Shown: positions 17,731 to 27,415, counted from the stretch's first letter. The stretch is 64,000 bases of DNA from Microbulbifer elongatus (GCF_021165935.1 NZ_CP088953.1:2589501-2653500), one strand, 5' to 3'. Numbers and translations are program-made. Notes: generated by a model from the sequence alone, not told the origin.

Positions 17731-18744
17731 ATGTCTAAACCGATTGGGCCGGTAATGATCGATGTGGAGGGGCACGCCCTCACCGACGAAGATCGCGCGT
17801 TGTTGCAGCATCCTCAGGTTGGCGGATTGATCTTTTTTGCGCGCAACTTTGACAGCCGTCCACAGCTGGAGGCACTGGTGGCAGAGATTCGCTCAGTGCG
17901 GCCCGAAATTCTGCTGGCCGTGGACCAGGAAGGGGGGCGGGTTCAGCGGTTTCGGGACTCTTTTACCCGTATCCCGTCCATGCAGGCGCTGAGCGCCCAC
18001 GCAGATCAACAGCGGCTGGAAGATGTGGGCTGGTTGCTGGCCGCAGAACTGTTGGCTGTGGGGATCGACTTCAGTTTTGCGCCGGTGCTGGACGCGGATG
18101 ACGATTTTTGCCGCATTGTCGGCGATCGCAGTTTTGCCCGGGATCCATTGAAGCTCGCCGACAAGGCGCGCCCATTTATGAGAGGTATGCACGATGCCGG
18201 GATGGCCACCACCGGCAAGCATTTTCCGGGTCACGGACAGGTGCTGGAAGACAGCCACGAAGAGCTGCCTGTAGACCAGCGTCCCCTGGAGGAGGTCTTG
18301 GCTGCGGATTGCACGCCGTTTAGTCAGTGTATTGCGGCCGGTGAGCTGGAAGCCGTCATGCCGGCCCATATTCGTTTCGCCAAGGTCGATGAAAACCCCG
18401 TGGGCTTTTCCCGTTTCTGGCTGCAGGAGATACTGCGCAAGCGCCTCGGCTTCGATGGTGTCATCTTCAGTGATGATCTGACCATGGAAGGCGCCGGTGC
18501 CGCGGGCGGTTATCGTGAGCGGATTCACGCGGCCATGGCGGCGGGGTGTGATATGGGTGTGGTTTGTAATAATCGTGCCGGCGCGGTCGAGGTGCTGGAG
18601 GCTCTGAAAGACTTTACTCCGGATCCCGATTCCAGCCGTCGTCTCGAGCGGATGCGTGGGCGCGCAAAAATGTCATCCTGGGACGCGTTGACTCAGAGTG
18701 AGCGTTGGCAGAAAACCCGCCAGTGGTTAGCCTCCTGGATGTAA
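17731..18744 (+). CDS. nagZ: Beta-N-acetylhexosaminidase NagZ
   Basis: 337 residues from the ATG at 17731 with TTGGAG 10 bases upstream. Glycoside hydrolase family 3: VDQEGGRVQRF, the NagZ-specific loop KHFPGHG (163-169) with DSH (His176, general acid/base) and the nucleophile Asp in IFSDDLTM (about 248). The cytoplasmic enzyme removes GlcNAc from anhydro-muropeptides in cell-wall recycling, downstream of lytic transglycosylases such as Slt in this window. Co-directional with psrA, 21 bases apart, as in Pseudomonas. Confidence 0.96.
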   Translation: MSKPIGPVMIDVEGHALTDEDRALLQHPQVGGLIFFARNFDSRPQLEALVAEIRSVRPEILLAVDQEGGRVQRFRDSFTRIPSMQALSAHADQQRLEDVGWLLAAELLAVGIDFSFAPVLDADDDFCRIVGDRSFARDPLKLADKARPFMRGMHDAGMATTGKHFPGHGQVLEDSHEELPVDQRPLEEVLAADCTPFSQCIAAGELEAVMPAHIRFAKVDENPVGFSRFWLQEILRKRLGFDGVIFSDDLTMEGAGAAGGYRERIHAAMAAGCDMGVVCNNRAGAVEVLEALKDFTPDPDSSRRLERMRGRAKMSSWDALTQSERWQKTRQWLASWM

Positions 18745-18821
18745 AACCTTTTATTCTTTGCGCGCACGCGGTGCGCGTAATACTTGTCAGACAAGTACAG
18801 AAAAATAGTCACTAGCCAATA

Positions 18822-19964
18822 ATGGAGTTATTTGTGGAGTCAGTTACAGCGTTTCTGCGCTCTCTGGTGGGGGATGATCGCTTCTGGATTGCGGAAGTCT
18901 TTGTCGTCGTATTGATAACGGCAATCGCGTCCTGGATTCTTGGGCTGTTTGTGAATCGTATGCGCGAGCGCGCAGAGCGCACCGTCAACCCCTGGGATGA
19001 TGCGCTCGTCAACTCGATCAACCCCCCAGCCTCGATACTGGTGTGGTTGTTGGGGCTCTCGTTTGCCGCCGCGCGCGCCGGAGATGCCACTGGCGCGGAG
19101 CTGCTGCTCTGGCTGGAAGGCAAGCCCAGAGCAATTGGGTTTGTGGTGGTGGTTACCTGGTTTGCCATGCGTTTTGCGAAAGAGGTTGAGCGCAACCTGG
19201 CGGATCCGCGCTATGTGCGCAAGCCCATCGATACCACCACGGTGCGGGCCATCGGAAAGCTGGTCCGTGCATCTATCCTGATCACCGCGGCGATGGTCGT
19301 CATGGAGCGGCTTGGCTATAACCTCAGCGGTATTCTCGCCATGGGAGGTATTGGCGGCCTTGCCATCGGCTTTGCGGCCAAAGACCTGCTTGCCAACTTC
19401 TTCGGTGGCCTGATGATCTACCTGGACCGCCCATTCAAAGTGGGGGACTGGGTGCGTTCGCCCGACAAGGAAATCGAAGGCACGGTAGAGGATATCGGTT
19501 GGCGCCTGACCCGCATTCGCACCTTCGACAAGCGCCCGCTGTACATTCCCAATGGTGTCTTTACCCAGATTTCCGTGGAAAACCCATCGCGCATGCTGAA
19601 CCGTCGGATATACGAAACCATCGGTATTCGTTATGACGATGCGCAATTGATGGCGCCGATCGTGAAAGAGGTGCGCAGCATGCTTGAGGGGCACCCGGAG
19701 ATCGATACCAACCAGACCCTGATCGTCAATTTCAATTCGTTCGCACCTTCGTCACTGGATTTCTTTATCTACACCTTTACCAAGACCACCGATTGGGTGC
19801 GTTATCACGAAATTAAGCAGGATGTGCTGCTGAAAATCCTGAAGATCGTCGAAGACCAGGGCGCTTCCTGTGCCTTCCCGACATCCACCCTGCACATTGC
19901 CGACATCCCGGAGCTGGCGCTGAGTGATCGACGCGCCGAACCGTCGAACTCCGTCGGCGCCTAG
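18822..19964 (+). CDS. MscS-family mechanosensitive channel
   Basis: 380 residues. About three membrane helices lie in the first ~190 residues, the last being the pore helix (LSGILAMGGIGGLAIGFAAKDLLANFFGGLMIYLDRPF, residues about 167-204, in parts). The MscS beta domain follows (VGDWVRSPDKEIEGTVEDIGWRLTRI, with PNGVFTQ) and then a cytoplasmic alpha/beta domain. It should release osmolytes on hypo-osmotic shock. The GTG at 18834, seven bases after TGGAG, is an alternative start giving a protein four residues shorter. Confidence 0.92.
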   Translation: MELFVESVTAFLRSLVGDDRFWIAEVFVVVLITAIASWILGLFVNRMRERAERTVNPWDDALVNSINPPASILVWLLGLSFAAARAGDATGAELLLWLEGKPRAIGFVVVVTWFAMRFAKEVERNLADPRYVRKPIDTTTVRAIGKLVRASILITAAMVVMERLGYNLSGILAMGGIGGLAIGFAAKDLLANFFGGLMIYLDRPFKVGDWVRSPDKEIEGTVEDIGWRLTRIRTFDKRPLYIPNGVFTQISVENPSRMLNRRIYETIGIRYDDAQLMAPIVKEVRSMLEGHPEIDTNQTLIVNFNSFAPSSLDFFIYTFTKTTDWVRYHEIKQDVLLKILKIVEDQGASCAFPTSTLHIADIPELALSDRRAEPSNSVGA

Positions 19965-20315
19965 CCGCTCAGGCGAGTGCCATGTGAAGAATGGCAGGTT
20001 TGTGCGTCAGGACCTGTCGGGGATTTGGGGCGAAAGTGCATGAATTGTCAAAAGTTGTGGCACTTTTGTTACCAATTTGGTGATATGTTGCGCATTGTGC
20101 GTGGGAAGTAACATTAATTTCACGTGCAAACCTAGACACTGGCGCAGTTTTATCTAAGAATCGGTAACGACCTGCGCGCGATGTCGGGCAGGCACTTCGA
20201 GACAGTGGCCGGCCTGGCAATGAAATTGCTTTGTACAGGTGCGGCTACCGCAATTGGGGTAGGCGAGTCGCCCGTAACCGGGGCGAACGCAATAACAATA
20301 AATGAGGTTGGCTTA
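19965..20315 (+). promoter_or_regulatory. Gene-free region with probable long leader of the cold-shock gene
   Basis: 351 bases without a convincing gene. The open frame continues upstream of the cold-shock start to 20181, but that part has no ribosome site and no family similarity. Long leaders are usual for cspA-type mRNAs, where they control translation at low temperature. I see no confident promoter hexamers. Confidence 0.45.
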
Positions 20316-20531
20316 ATGAGTGATCGCGTTACGGGTACCGTGAAGTGGTTTAACAATGCCCGGGGTTATGGCTTTATCACCAGTTCCGAAGGTTCAGAAG
20401 ATATTTTTGTTCACTACCGCAGCATCCGCGGCGATGGCTACAAAACCCTGAATGAAGGGCAGGCGGTAGAGTTCGAAATGCAGCAAGGTGACAAAGGCCT
20501 GCTGGCTGAAGACGTGGTTCCCTGCGAATAA
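20316..20531 (+). CDS. Cold-shock domain protein (CspA family)
   Basis: 71 residues from the ATG at 20316, with TGAGGTT 8-9 bases upstream. It is a complete OB-fold cold-shock domain: [15 protein letters not shown] (RNP1) and DIFVHYRSI (RNP2); the usual FVHFSAI is FVHYRSI here, as in the CspD/CapB-like branch of marine gammaproteobacteria. It binds single-stranded RNA/DNA and melts structure. An intrinsic terminator follows. Confidence 0.94.
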   Translation: MSDRVTGTVKWFNNARGYGFITSSEGSEDIFVHYRSIRGDGYKTLNEGQAVEFEMQQGDKGLLAEDVVPCE

Positions 20532-20598
20532 ATCGCAACCTCGTTCAGGTAGGTTGTCAGCGTTGCACTGACTGAATGCGTCGCTGGTACCAATCCAA

Positions 20599-20651
20599 TA
20601 AAAAAGCCCACAGGGTAGCAGTACCAATCTGCTATTCCGTGGGCTTTTTTG
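20599..20651 (+). terminator. Intrinsic terminator after the cold-shock gene
   Basis: AAAAAAGCCCAC (20600-20611) pairs with GTGGGCTTTTTT (20639-20650); an inner TAGCAG/CTGCTA stem extends it. The A and T tracts make it potentially bidirectional, serving the csiV-like gene on - as well. Confidence 0.9.
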
Positions 20652-20714
20652 TGTCTGCGCGCAGCCCGATAAGTCAGGCTGGCACAGTATGTCGACGACA
20701 GTGAGTTACTGGCC

Positions 20715-21698
20715 TTAATCGGTGAGGCCGGTCGGCTCCAAAGCGTCTTCCGGTGATGGCTTCACCGTCCGCACCTCGATCAGCACGCCCAGCTTGGGGT
20801 GATCAATATAGTGCAGTTCGCCGCTGCGTAGCCGGCGCTCTTCCTGCAGTACCGCGACACGTTTGGCGATTTTCTCCGCGGGCGGGGCGGGGGCAGTATC
20901 GACGCCTGCCTGCTCACCATGGAACACCGCTCGATCAGCAGTGGTGCTGAATCCACCGCGGCCGGGCTCGCTATAGCCGCTACTCTGCAGGCTGCCCGGG
21001 TTCTCTGTCGAGGTCAGGCCCATGGGTTCATCGGTGAACTCGGCAGCCGGCTTGGGCTGGAGCGCACGGGGGCGCGCGGGTACGGCGATGCCTGTGGGGG
21101 CGGTCAACGGGGTGTCATTATCTGCAGCCTGTGGGCTCCACTGGCGCTGGTCGAATCCACTCTGATCGGCCCATTCGCTCAACCACAGGTCGGTGCTCAG
21201 ATGCAGATAGCGTGCGACGCTGAGAGTGACGCTGCCTTCCAGCTGGTGGTGGTTGCCACTGACATCGCCGCCGTTGATCAGTACCGCAGGTGCGTTGCGT
21301 TCGGTTTGCAGAACCTGGCGCCAGGTCTTGTGAAACAGAACCTCGTAGCCCGGGTCCCGGGTAAGGGCGGCTACCTTGTTGTTCAGTTGATTGGTGGCTG
21401 GTTGCAGGGCCGGCACCAGGGGATCCCCACGGGAAGGTGTATTGAAATCCACCCACTTGCTGTCGTACGCGAGCACGGGGTTGGTCGGCCAGGTCTCCCG
21501 GGAGGCGTTCATGCCCTGCGTGCGGGAAAACACCACCATTTCAATTTCAAACTGTGTGCCCGCGTAGCCGGCCGCCTGAGTGCTGTTTGCGCCCAACAGC
21601 AGGGGGAGGGCGGCAGCCAGGCAGGTAACCGCGGTAGCGGCTTTGGTGGTGATGGAACGGGTCAGTCGCTCGGCGACCTTGGTCTTCAAAGTGGTCAT
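20715..21698 (-). CDS. CsiV-family exported protein
   Basis: 327 residues from the ATG at 21698; a GTG at 21743 would add 15 residues before the signal peptide and is less likely. The signal peptide (about 1-42) contains TAVTCLAAALPLLLGANSTQAA in parts. The start of the mature protein, FEIEMVVFSRTQG, is the hallmark of the CsiV domain, named from a Vibrio peptidoglycan-binding protein. A Pro/Ala-rich middle follows, and a C-terminal block ends in HYIDHPKLGVLIEVRTV. It is downstream of mfd on the same strand, 134 bases away, and that spacer contains a GC-rich hairpin (21753-21772). The role is probably envelope related; not certain. Confidence 0.8.
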   Translation of the reverse strand: MTTLKTKVAERLTRSITTKAATAVTCLAAALPLLLGANSTQAAGYAGTQFEIEMVVFSRTQGMNASRETWPTNPVLAYDSKWVDFNTPSRGDPLVPALQPATNQLNNKVAALTRDPGYEVLFHKTWRQVLQTERNAPAVLINGGDVSGNHHQLEGSVTLSVARYLHLSTDLWLSEWADQSGFDQRQWSPQAADNDTPLTAPTGIAVPARPRALQPKPAAEFTDEPMGLTSTENPGSLQSSGYSEPGRGGFSTTADRAVFHGEQAGVDTAPAPPAEKIAKRVAVLQEERRLRSGELHYIDHPKLGVLIEVRTVKPSPEDALEPTGLTD

Positions 21699-21832
21699 TA
21701 TCGATACCGCGTTTGTTCTAAACCGCTTTCGGGGTTCGCCCACCGAGAGGTTGCCAGGGCTGCCGCCCTGGCGCTGGCGAATAATTCAACCATATTAGCA
21801 CCCTTTGGCGGCAGGATCTGCCATCGCCGCCG

Positions 21833-24800
21833 TTATTGAGACAGCTGTTGCAGCACATCGTTGACCTGCTGCAAACGCTGCTCCGGACCACTTTCATCAA
21901 TGACAAAGTTGAGTTGGTTGGCACCCTGCAAACGGTAGGTGGTGGGGCGGGTCTGTACCAGCTTCACCAGGGTGAGTGGGTCCACATTGGCGTTGTCGGC
22001 AAACTCGATCCGCCCGCCGGTGGCCGAGGCCTCCAGCTTGCGAATGCCCATTTTATTGGCGTTCAGCTTGATTTCAGTAATGCGGAACAGGTGCTTGACC
22101 GGCTCCGGCAGCAGACCGAAACGGTCAATCATCTCTACCTGCAGCTCCTTCAGTGCATCTTTGTTTTCCGCGTTGGCGATGCGTTTGTACATGATCAGGC
22201 GGCTGTGCACGTCGGGCAGATAATCCTCTGGAATGAGCGCCGGTACCCGCAGGTTCACATCCACCGCCGGGGATTCCAGGGGCTCGTCAATATTCGGGGT
22301 GCGGCCTTCGCGAATGGCTTTTACCGCGTGGTCGAGCATTTCCATATACAGGCTGAAGCCGACGCTCTGGATCTGGCCGCTCTGTTCTTCCCCCAGCAGC
22401 TCACCGGCACCGCGGATCTCCAGGTCGTGGGTAGCCAGGGTGAAGCCCGCGCCCAGATCCTGGGCTTCGCTGATGGCTTCGAGGCGCTTGACCGCGTCGC
22501 CGGTCATGGCGCGCTTGTTGGGGGTCAGCAGGTAGGCGTAGGCCTGGTGGTGGGAGCGGCCCACCCGGCCGCGCAACTGGTGCAGCTGCGCCAGGCCAAA
22601 CTTATCCGCGCGCTCGATCAGGATGGTATTGGCGGTGGGTATGTCGATCCCGGTCTCGATGATGGTGGTACACACCAGCACATTGAAGCGCTTGTGATAA
22701 AAGTCGCTCATCACCCCTTCGAGTTCGCGCTCGCGCATCTGCCCGTGCCCGATTCCAATGCGGGCTTCCGGTACCAGCTCCTGAATTTCCCGGGCGATGC
22801 GCTCGATGCTTTTTACCTCATTGTGCAGGAAGTACACCTGACCGCCGCGCAAGATCTCCCGCAGGATCGCTTCTTTGATCAGGGCATCGTCCCGTTCGCG
22901 CACGAAGGTTTTCACCGACAGGCGCCGCGCCGGCGGCGTGGCAATGATCGAGAGGTCGCGGATGCCCGCCATGGCCATATTCAGGGTGCGCGGGATGGGT
23001 GTGGCGGTGAGGTTGAGAATGTCAACCTCGGCGCGCAGGCTCTTCAGCTTTTCCTTCTGGCGTACACCGAGGCGGTGTTCTTCGTCGATGATCAGCAGGC
23101 CCAGGTTTTTGAACTTGAGGTCACTCTGTAGCAGCTTGTGGGTCCCCACCAGAATGTCGACCTTGCCTTCGGCGACGCGCGCTTTGATCGCGTCCACTTC
23201 TTTGTTGCTGCGGAAGCGGGAAATGACTTCAATGGTTACCGGCCAGTCTGCGAACCGGTCCTGCAGGGACTGGAAATGCTGTTGCGCAAGCAGCGTCGTG
23301 GGCACCAGCATGGCTACCTGCTTGCCCCCATGTGCGGCAACAAACGCCGCGCGCATGGCCACTTCCGTTTTACCGAAGCCAACATCACCACACACCAGTC
23401 GGTCCATGGGTTTATCCGACAGCATATCGCCGACAACCGCTTCAATCGCCAGCTGCTGATCCGGTGTCTCTTCAAACGGGAAGCCAGAGGCAAACTCCCG
23501 GTAGGCCATGCCCGGATCGCCAAACGCGTGTCCCACGCGAGCTTCGCGGCGGGCGTAGATATCCAGTAACTCGGCGGCGGCATCGCGGACTTTCTCCGCC
23601 GCCTTGCGCTTGGCCTTCTGCCAGGTTTCGCTGCCAAGTTTGTGCAGTGGGGCCAGCTCTTCGTCGGCGCCGGAATAGCGGCTGATCAGGTGCAGGCTGG
23701 CAACCGGTACATAGAGTTTGGCGCCATCGCCGTATTCCAGGGTGAGGAATTCTGCCTGCTGACCGTCGATATCCAGGCTTTGCAGGCCTTTATAGCGACC
23801 CACGCCGTGATCGATGTGGACCACCGGGGCGCCGATCCGCAACTCCGCCAGGTTTTTGACGGCGTTGTCTGCGTCGTCTTTGGCTTTGCGTCGACGACGT
23901 TGCTGTAATACCCGATCGCCGAACAGCTGAGGTTCTGCGATCAGGTTCAGTGTGGGGTCCGCCAGTACCATGCCCTGATCAATCGGCGATACGGTAATCG
24001 CGAAGGGTTCGTCGCTGTCGAGGAAATCCTGCCAGCTGTGCAGAGTTTTGGGTTTCAGGCGTATACCGTTCAACAGCTCCAGCAGGGCCTCGCGGCGGCC
24101 GCCGCTTTCCGCGCAGAACAGTACCCGGCCTTTGTAGTCCATCAGGTAGGCTTCGAGGGCTTTCAGTGGCTGCTCGGATTTTCCATCCACCGGCAAGCTC
24201 GGTGGCTGGCTGGTGGCGAAGTTGTAGTTACCCTCTGCTTCGGGCAGGGTTTCACTGGAGAAAAAGGCGCGCGGCAGGCTTTTCAGGGCGCCATAGAATT
24301 CGTCGATGTTCAGGAGGACCTGGCGCGGCTCCAGGATTGGCCGGGTCAGGTCGCCGCGGCGGCTTTGATAGCGGTTTTCGGCCTCTCGCCAGAAAGATTC
24401 CACCGGCTGCTGCAGGTCGCCCTGAATGAAGACCTGGCTGTTTTCCGGCAGGTAATCAAACAGGCTCGAGCACTCATCGAAAAACAGCGGCAGATAATAT
24501 TCGATCCCCGCCGGTGCGATACCGGCACTGATGTCCTGATAAATGGAGACTGGCCCCGGGTCGCAGTCGAACTGTTCGTGCCAGCGCTCGAGGAACTTCG
24601 CCAGTGCCAGTTTGTGCATGGGAAATTCCCGTGCGGGGAGCAGGTGAATCTGCGCGACCTTGTCCACGGTGCGCTGGTCTTCCGGGTCGAACGTGCGCAG
24701 TGATTCGATCTCATCGTCGAACAGGTCAATGCGGTAGGGCAGGTTGCTGCCCATGGGAAAGATGTCCATCAGTGCGCCGCGCACCGCAAACTCGCCGTGT

Positions 24801-25318
24801 TCGTAGACGGTATCTACGCAGTGATATCCCGCCTGCTCCAGCAGCTTGCGCTGGGCATCCAGGTCAAATTTCTGCCCTTCGCTGAGAATCAGCGCATTGC
24901 CGGCGACATAGTCTTTCGGTGCCAGTCGGTGGAGCAGGGTGCTGATCGGCACAATCACAATGCCACTGCCCATCTGCGGCAGTTGATACAGCGTGGCCAG
25001 TCGGTCCGAGATGATGTCCTGGTGCGGCGAGAAGGTGTCGTAGGGGAGGATTTCCCAGTCTGGAAACTGGAAAATCTTCAGCGCGTCGCCGTCGCGATCG
25101 GTGTCGTCATCTCGCCGCGGCTTGTTAAAAAATTTCAGCTGCACCTCAAGTTGATGCGCTTCCTGGCTGTTGCGTGCGATCAGCAGTGTGGGTGCGGTGC
25201 TGGCGCGCGCGGCGTTGAGGATGGCCAGTGCGGCGGCGGCGCCATGCAGTTGACCCCAGAATTGTCGGTCATTCTGGCTGCGAAATGCGGGGGGGGACAA
25301 AGGGGGGAACTGACTCAT
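21833..25318 (-). CDS. mfd: Transcription-repair coupling factor Mfd
   Basis: 1161 residues, normal for the family. UvrB-homology region at the N-terminus, RNA-polymerase-interacting (CarD-like) domain around 480-560 (VHIDHGVGRYKGLQ), RecG-like helicase motor with Walker A GDVGFGKTEVA, DEEH box (LLIIDEEHRLG), TATPIPRTL, and GRVGRSHHQAYAYLL; the TRCF domain closes the C-terminus. It removes stalled RNA polymerase and recruits UvrA. It is divergent from gap, with csiV downstream, matching the pseudomonad order. Confidence 0.98.
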   Translation of the reverse strand: MSQFPPLSPPAFRSQNDRQFWGQLHGAAAALAILNAARASTAPTLLIARNSQEAHQLEVQLKFFNKPRRDDDTDRDGDALKIFQFPDWEILPYDTFSPHQDIISDRLATLYQLPQMGSGIVIVPISTLLHRLAPKDYVAGNALILSEGQKFDLDAQRKLLEQAGYHCVDTVYEHGEFAVRGALMDIFPMGSNLPYRIDLFDDEIESLRTFDPEDQRTVDKVAQIHLLPAREFPMHKLALAKFLERWHEQFDCDPGPVSIYQDISAGIAPAGIEYYLPLFFDECSSLFDYLPENSQVFIQGDLQQPVESFWREAENRYQSRRGDLTRPILEPRQVLLNIDEFYGALKSLPRAFFSSETLPEAEGNYNFATSQPPSLPVDGKSEQPLKALEAYLMDYKGRVLFCAESGGRREALLELLNGIRLKPKTLHSWQDFLDSDEPFAITVSPIDQGMVLADPTLNLIAEPQLFGDRVLQQRRRRKAKDDADNAVKNLAELRIGAPVVHIDHGVGRYKGLQSLDIDGQQAEFLTLEYGDGAKLYVPVASLHLISRYSGADEELAPLHKLGSETWQKAKRKAAEKVRDAAAELLDIYARREARVGHAFGDPGMAYREFASGFPFEETPDQQLAIEAVVGDMLSDKPMDRLVCGDVGFGKTEVAMRAAFVAAHGGKQVAMLVPTTLLAQQHFQSLQDRFADWPVTIEVISRFRSNKEVDAIKARVAEGKVDILVGTHKLLQSDLKFKNLGLLIIDEEHRLGVRQKEKLKSLRAEVDILNLTATPIPRTLNMAMAGIRDLSIIATPPARRLSVKTFVRERDDALIKEAILREILRGGQVYFLHNEVKSIERIAREIQELVPEARIGIGHGQMRERELEGVMSDFYHKRFNVLVCTTIIETGIDIPTANTILIERADKFGLAQLHQLRGRVGRSHHQAYAYLLTPNKRAMTGDAVKRLEAISEAQDLGAGFTLATHDLEIRGAGELLGEEQSGQIQSVGFSLYMEMLDHAVKAIREGRTPNIDEPLESPAVDVNLRVPALIPEDYLPDVHSRLIMYKRIANAENKDALKELQVEMIDRFGLLPEPVKHLFRITEIKLNANKMGIRKLEASATGGRIEFADNANVDPLTLVKLVQTRPTTYRLQGANQLNFVIDESGPEQRLQQVNDVLQQLSQ

Positions 25319-25483
25319 CTTTCCTTATAATTCCGTGCTTTCTGACCACTGCCGGCCGGGGGTGGGGCGTATTGTAGCGGTGAACCGTGACCGTTGCAGG
25401 TATGAGGTTCAAAGGGGTGGATTTTGCCCGTTGACCACAGCGCGCTGAGTGCCTGTGAACGAACCTTTTTACCTATCGAAAAA

Positions 25484-25498
25484 TGTAGTTTAACTACA
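25484..25498. promoter_or_regulatory. HexR-type operator upstream of gap
   Basis: TGTAGTTTAACTACA is a perfect 7-bp inverted repeat and fits the HexR consensus TGTARTWWWAYTACA at every position. It lies 165 bases upstream of the gap start within the 344-base mfd-gap spacer, which holds nothing else I can name. HexR is an RpiR-type regulator responding to 2-keto-3-deoxy-6-phosphogluconate and controls gap genes in gammaproteobacteria; the hexR gene itself is not in the window. Confidence 0.78.
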
Positions 25499-25662
25499 GT
25501 TTTTAGGCTGTTTTTTGCGCTGTTGCGCGGCCTCCAGTGAATCCACATAATTCGCCCGCCTTCGAGCCAGAGGCAGATTTTTGAGCCATCCTTGGTGGTG
25601 TGCTCGGTGATTTACTCCGGCCCAGGCAAGCCCCAAATTTTACTTTGCAGAGGTGTCTGACT

Positions 25663-27120
25663 GTGACTCAGAAGCGACCGAAGCCCGCTGACTTTTTCAA
25701 GGACTGGAAAGCGCGTGAAGCGCTGGCGGAATCCATGATTCCGATGATTGGCAAGCTCAACCGGGAAAGCAATGTCGGCATTTATATGTACGGCCAAAAC
25801 CTGGTGAACCGCTCCGTGCTCAGCATCATGAAAGCGCATCGCTTTGTGCGTCAGGTGGAAGAGAACGAGCTGTCCGAGTTTGAGACCTATCCAGTTCTGG
25901 AGGTCATCTGCAAGCTGGACCTGGGTCCGGTGCATATCGACCTGGGTACCCTGACCAACAAATATATGCGCGATGAGCGCGGCCTGCCCATCGAAGACTT
26001 CGTGCGTGAAGAGCTGGCGGACGCTGCCGGCGCCGGCAAGCCGCTGCCGCAATCCCAGGACGTGGTGATCTACGGCTTCGGCCGTATAGGCCGCCTGGTG
26101 GCCCGCCTGCTGATCGAGAAGGCGGGCAGTGGTGATGTGCTGCGCCTGCGCGCCATCGTGCTGCGCAAGGGCAAGGCGGACAACGATCTGGTCAAGCGCG
26201 CTTCTCTGCTGCGTCGCGATTCGGTGCACGGCGCCTTCAATGGCACCATCCGGGTGGACGAAGAGACCAACACCCTGATCTGCAACGGCAATGAGGTGAA
26301 GGTGATCTACGCCAACTCCCCGCAGGAGGTGGATTACACCGAGCACGGTATCAACAATGCTCTGATCGTTGACAGTACCGGTGTGTGGCGCGACGAAGAA
26401 GGCCTGTCCCAGCACCTGGAGAGCAAGGGTGCGGCGAAAGTGCTGCTGACCGCGCCGGGCAAGGGTGACCTGAAGAACATCGTTTACGGCATTAATAACG
26501 GTGATATCACTGCCGACGACAAGATCCTGTCTGCCGCCTCCTGTACCACCAATGCCATTGTGCCGGTGCTGAAAGCGGTGATGGACAAGTACGGCGTGGA
26601 GCATGGCCACGTGGAAACCGTGCATGCCTATACCAACGACCAGAACCTGATCGACAACTACCACAAAGGGGAGCGTCGCGGTCGCTCTGCCGCTCTGAAC
26701 ATGGTGCTGACCGAGACCGGTGCGGCAAAGGCGGTCTCCAAGGCGCTGCCGGAGCTGAAGGGCAAGCTCACCGGCAACGCGATTCGCGTGCCCACCCCGA
26801 ACGTTTCCATGGCGATCCTGAACCTGCGCCTGGGCAAGGAGACCACCAAGGACGAGCTGAACGAGTACATGCGCGATGTCGCGCTGCATTCGCCGCTGCG
26901 TCAGCAGATCGACTTCACCAACTCTCCGGAAGTGGTGTCCAGTGACTTCGTGGGCTCCCGCCGTGCCTGTGTATTCGACTCTATTGCCACCATCGTGGAT
27001 GGGGATAGTGCGGTACTCTACTGCTGGTACGACAACGAATTCGGTTATAGCTGTCAGGTGGTGCGTTGCCTGGAAGATATGGCCGGGGTGCGTTACGAGC
27101 TGTTCCCGAAGAAAGACTGA
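25663..27120 (+). CDS. gap: Glyceraldehyde-3-phosphate dehydrogenase with N-terminal extension
   Basis: 485 residues from the GTG at 25663, preceded by AGAGGT; the open frame continues to 25600 without support. The Rossmann motif GFGRIGR is at 138-144 and the catalytic cysteine is Cys294 in SAASCTTNAIVP, so the first ~130 residues (KPADFFKDWKAREALAESMI ...) are an extension absent from GapA. This is the long type found between mfd and nqrA in Pseudomonas (PA3001 position). The reaction is oxidative phosphorylation of glyceraldehyde-3-phosphate, probably gluconeogenic or glycolytic depending on the state. A HexR box lies upstream, so the gene should respond to Entner-Doudoroff flux. Confidence 0.94.
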   Translation: MTQKRPKPADFFKDWKAREALAESMIPMIGKLNRESNVGIYMYGQNLVNRSVLSIMKAHRFVRQVEENELSEFETYPVLEVICKLDLGPVHIDLGTLTNKYMRDERGLPIEDFVREELADAAGAGKPLPQSQDVVIYGFGRIGRLVARLLIEKAGSGDVLRLRAIVLRKGKADNDLVKRASLLRRDSVHGAFNGTIRVDEETNTLICNGNEVKVIYANSPQEVDYTEHGINNALIVDSTGVWRDEEGLSQHLESKGAAKVLLTAPGKGDLKNIVYGINNGDITADDKILSAASCTTNAIVPVLKAVMDKYGVEHGHVETVHAYTNDQNLIDNYHKGERRGRSAALNMVLTETGAAKAVSKALPELKGKLTGNAIRVPTPNVSMAILNLRLGKETTKDELNEYMRDVALHSPLRQQIDFTNSPEVVSSDFVGSRRACVFDSIATIVDGDSAVLYCWYDNEFGYSCQVVRCLEDMAGVRYELFPKKD

Positions 27121-27194
27121 ACGGGCAATCTGTATCAGTCGGGGTGATCTGCGAGGCCCGTGTTTGGGTCGAAGTGGCCAGGCAGATCAATCCC

Positions 27195-27228
27195 GCGCCA
27201 CCACTGGCGGTCCGGCCAGTGGTGGCGC
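27195..27228. terminator. Strong hairpin downstream of gap (terminator-like, no T tract)
   Basis: A perfect 14-bp stem, GCGCCACCACTGGC (27195-27208) with GCCAGTGGTGGCGC (27215-27228), and a 6-base loop. The following bases are not a clean T run (a T-rich stretch starts about 12 bases later), so it may act as a Rho-assisted terminator or mRNA 3'-end stabiliser. Confidence 0.65.
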
Positions 27229-27320
27229 CTCCAACTAAAGTTGTTGTTTTTTCAGCAAAAATTTCCTCATCTTGAGCCGATTTGGCTCTATCCGCTCTGG
27301 TAAACCCCCCGCCCCATCCT

Positions 27321-27326
27321 TATAAT
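27321..27326 (+). promoter_or_regulatory. Probable -10 box of the nqr operon
   Basis: TATAAT followed by GCGCGC; the base context resembles strong sigma-70 promoters, although the -35 region 17 bases upstream (TGGTAA) is poor. It implies a leader of roughly 310 bases before nqrA. Confidence 0.55.
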
Positions 27327-27354
27327 GCGCGCGATTTTGCGGGGCTGCCGTGCG

Positions 27355-27415
27355 CCGGGAATTTTTGCGCAAAGACTGCGGGTTGCGAAGGCAATTGCGG
27401 ATCTTTGCTTCCCGG
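27355..27415 (+). ncRNA. Structured leader hairpin of the nqr operon (candidate regulatory RNA)
   Basis: Three stacked helices can be drawn by eye: CCGGGAA (27355-27361) with TTCCCGG (27409-27415); GCAAAGA (27369-27375) with TCTTTGC (27402-27408); and GTTGC (27382-27386) with GCAAT (27391-27395) around loop GAAG. The second and first helices abut on the 3' side and are separated by a 7-base bulge on the 5' side. It lies early in the predicted nqr leader. I cannot assign it to a known riboswitch class. Confidence 0.5.

Noticed and set aside
20181..20315. Upstream extension of the cold-shock protein to 116 residues
   Set aside because: The extension has no cold-shock-domain similarity and the ATG at 20316 has a good ribosome site; the region is better read as leader.
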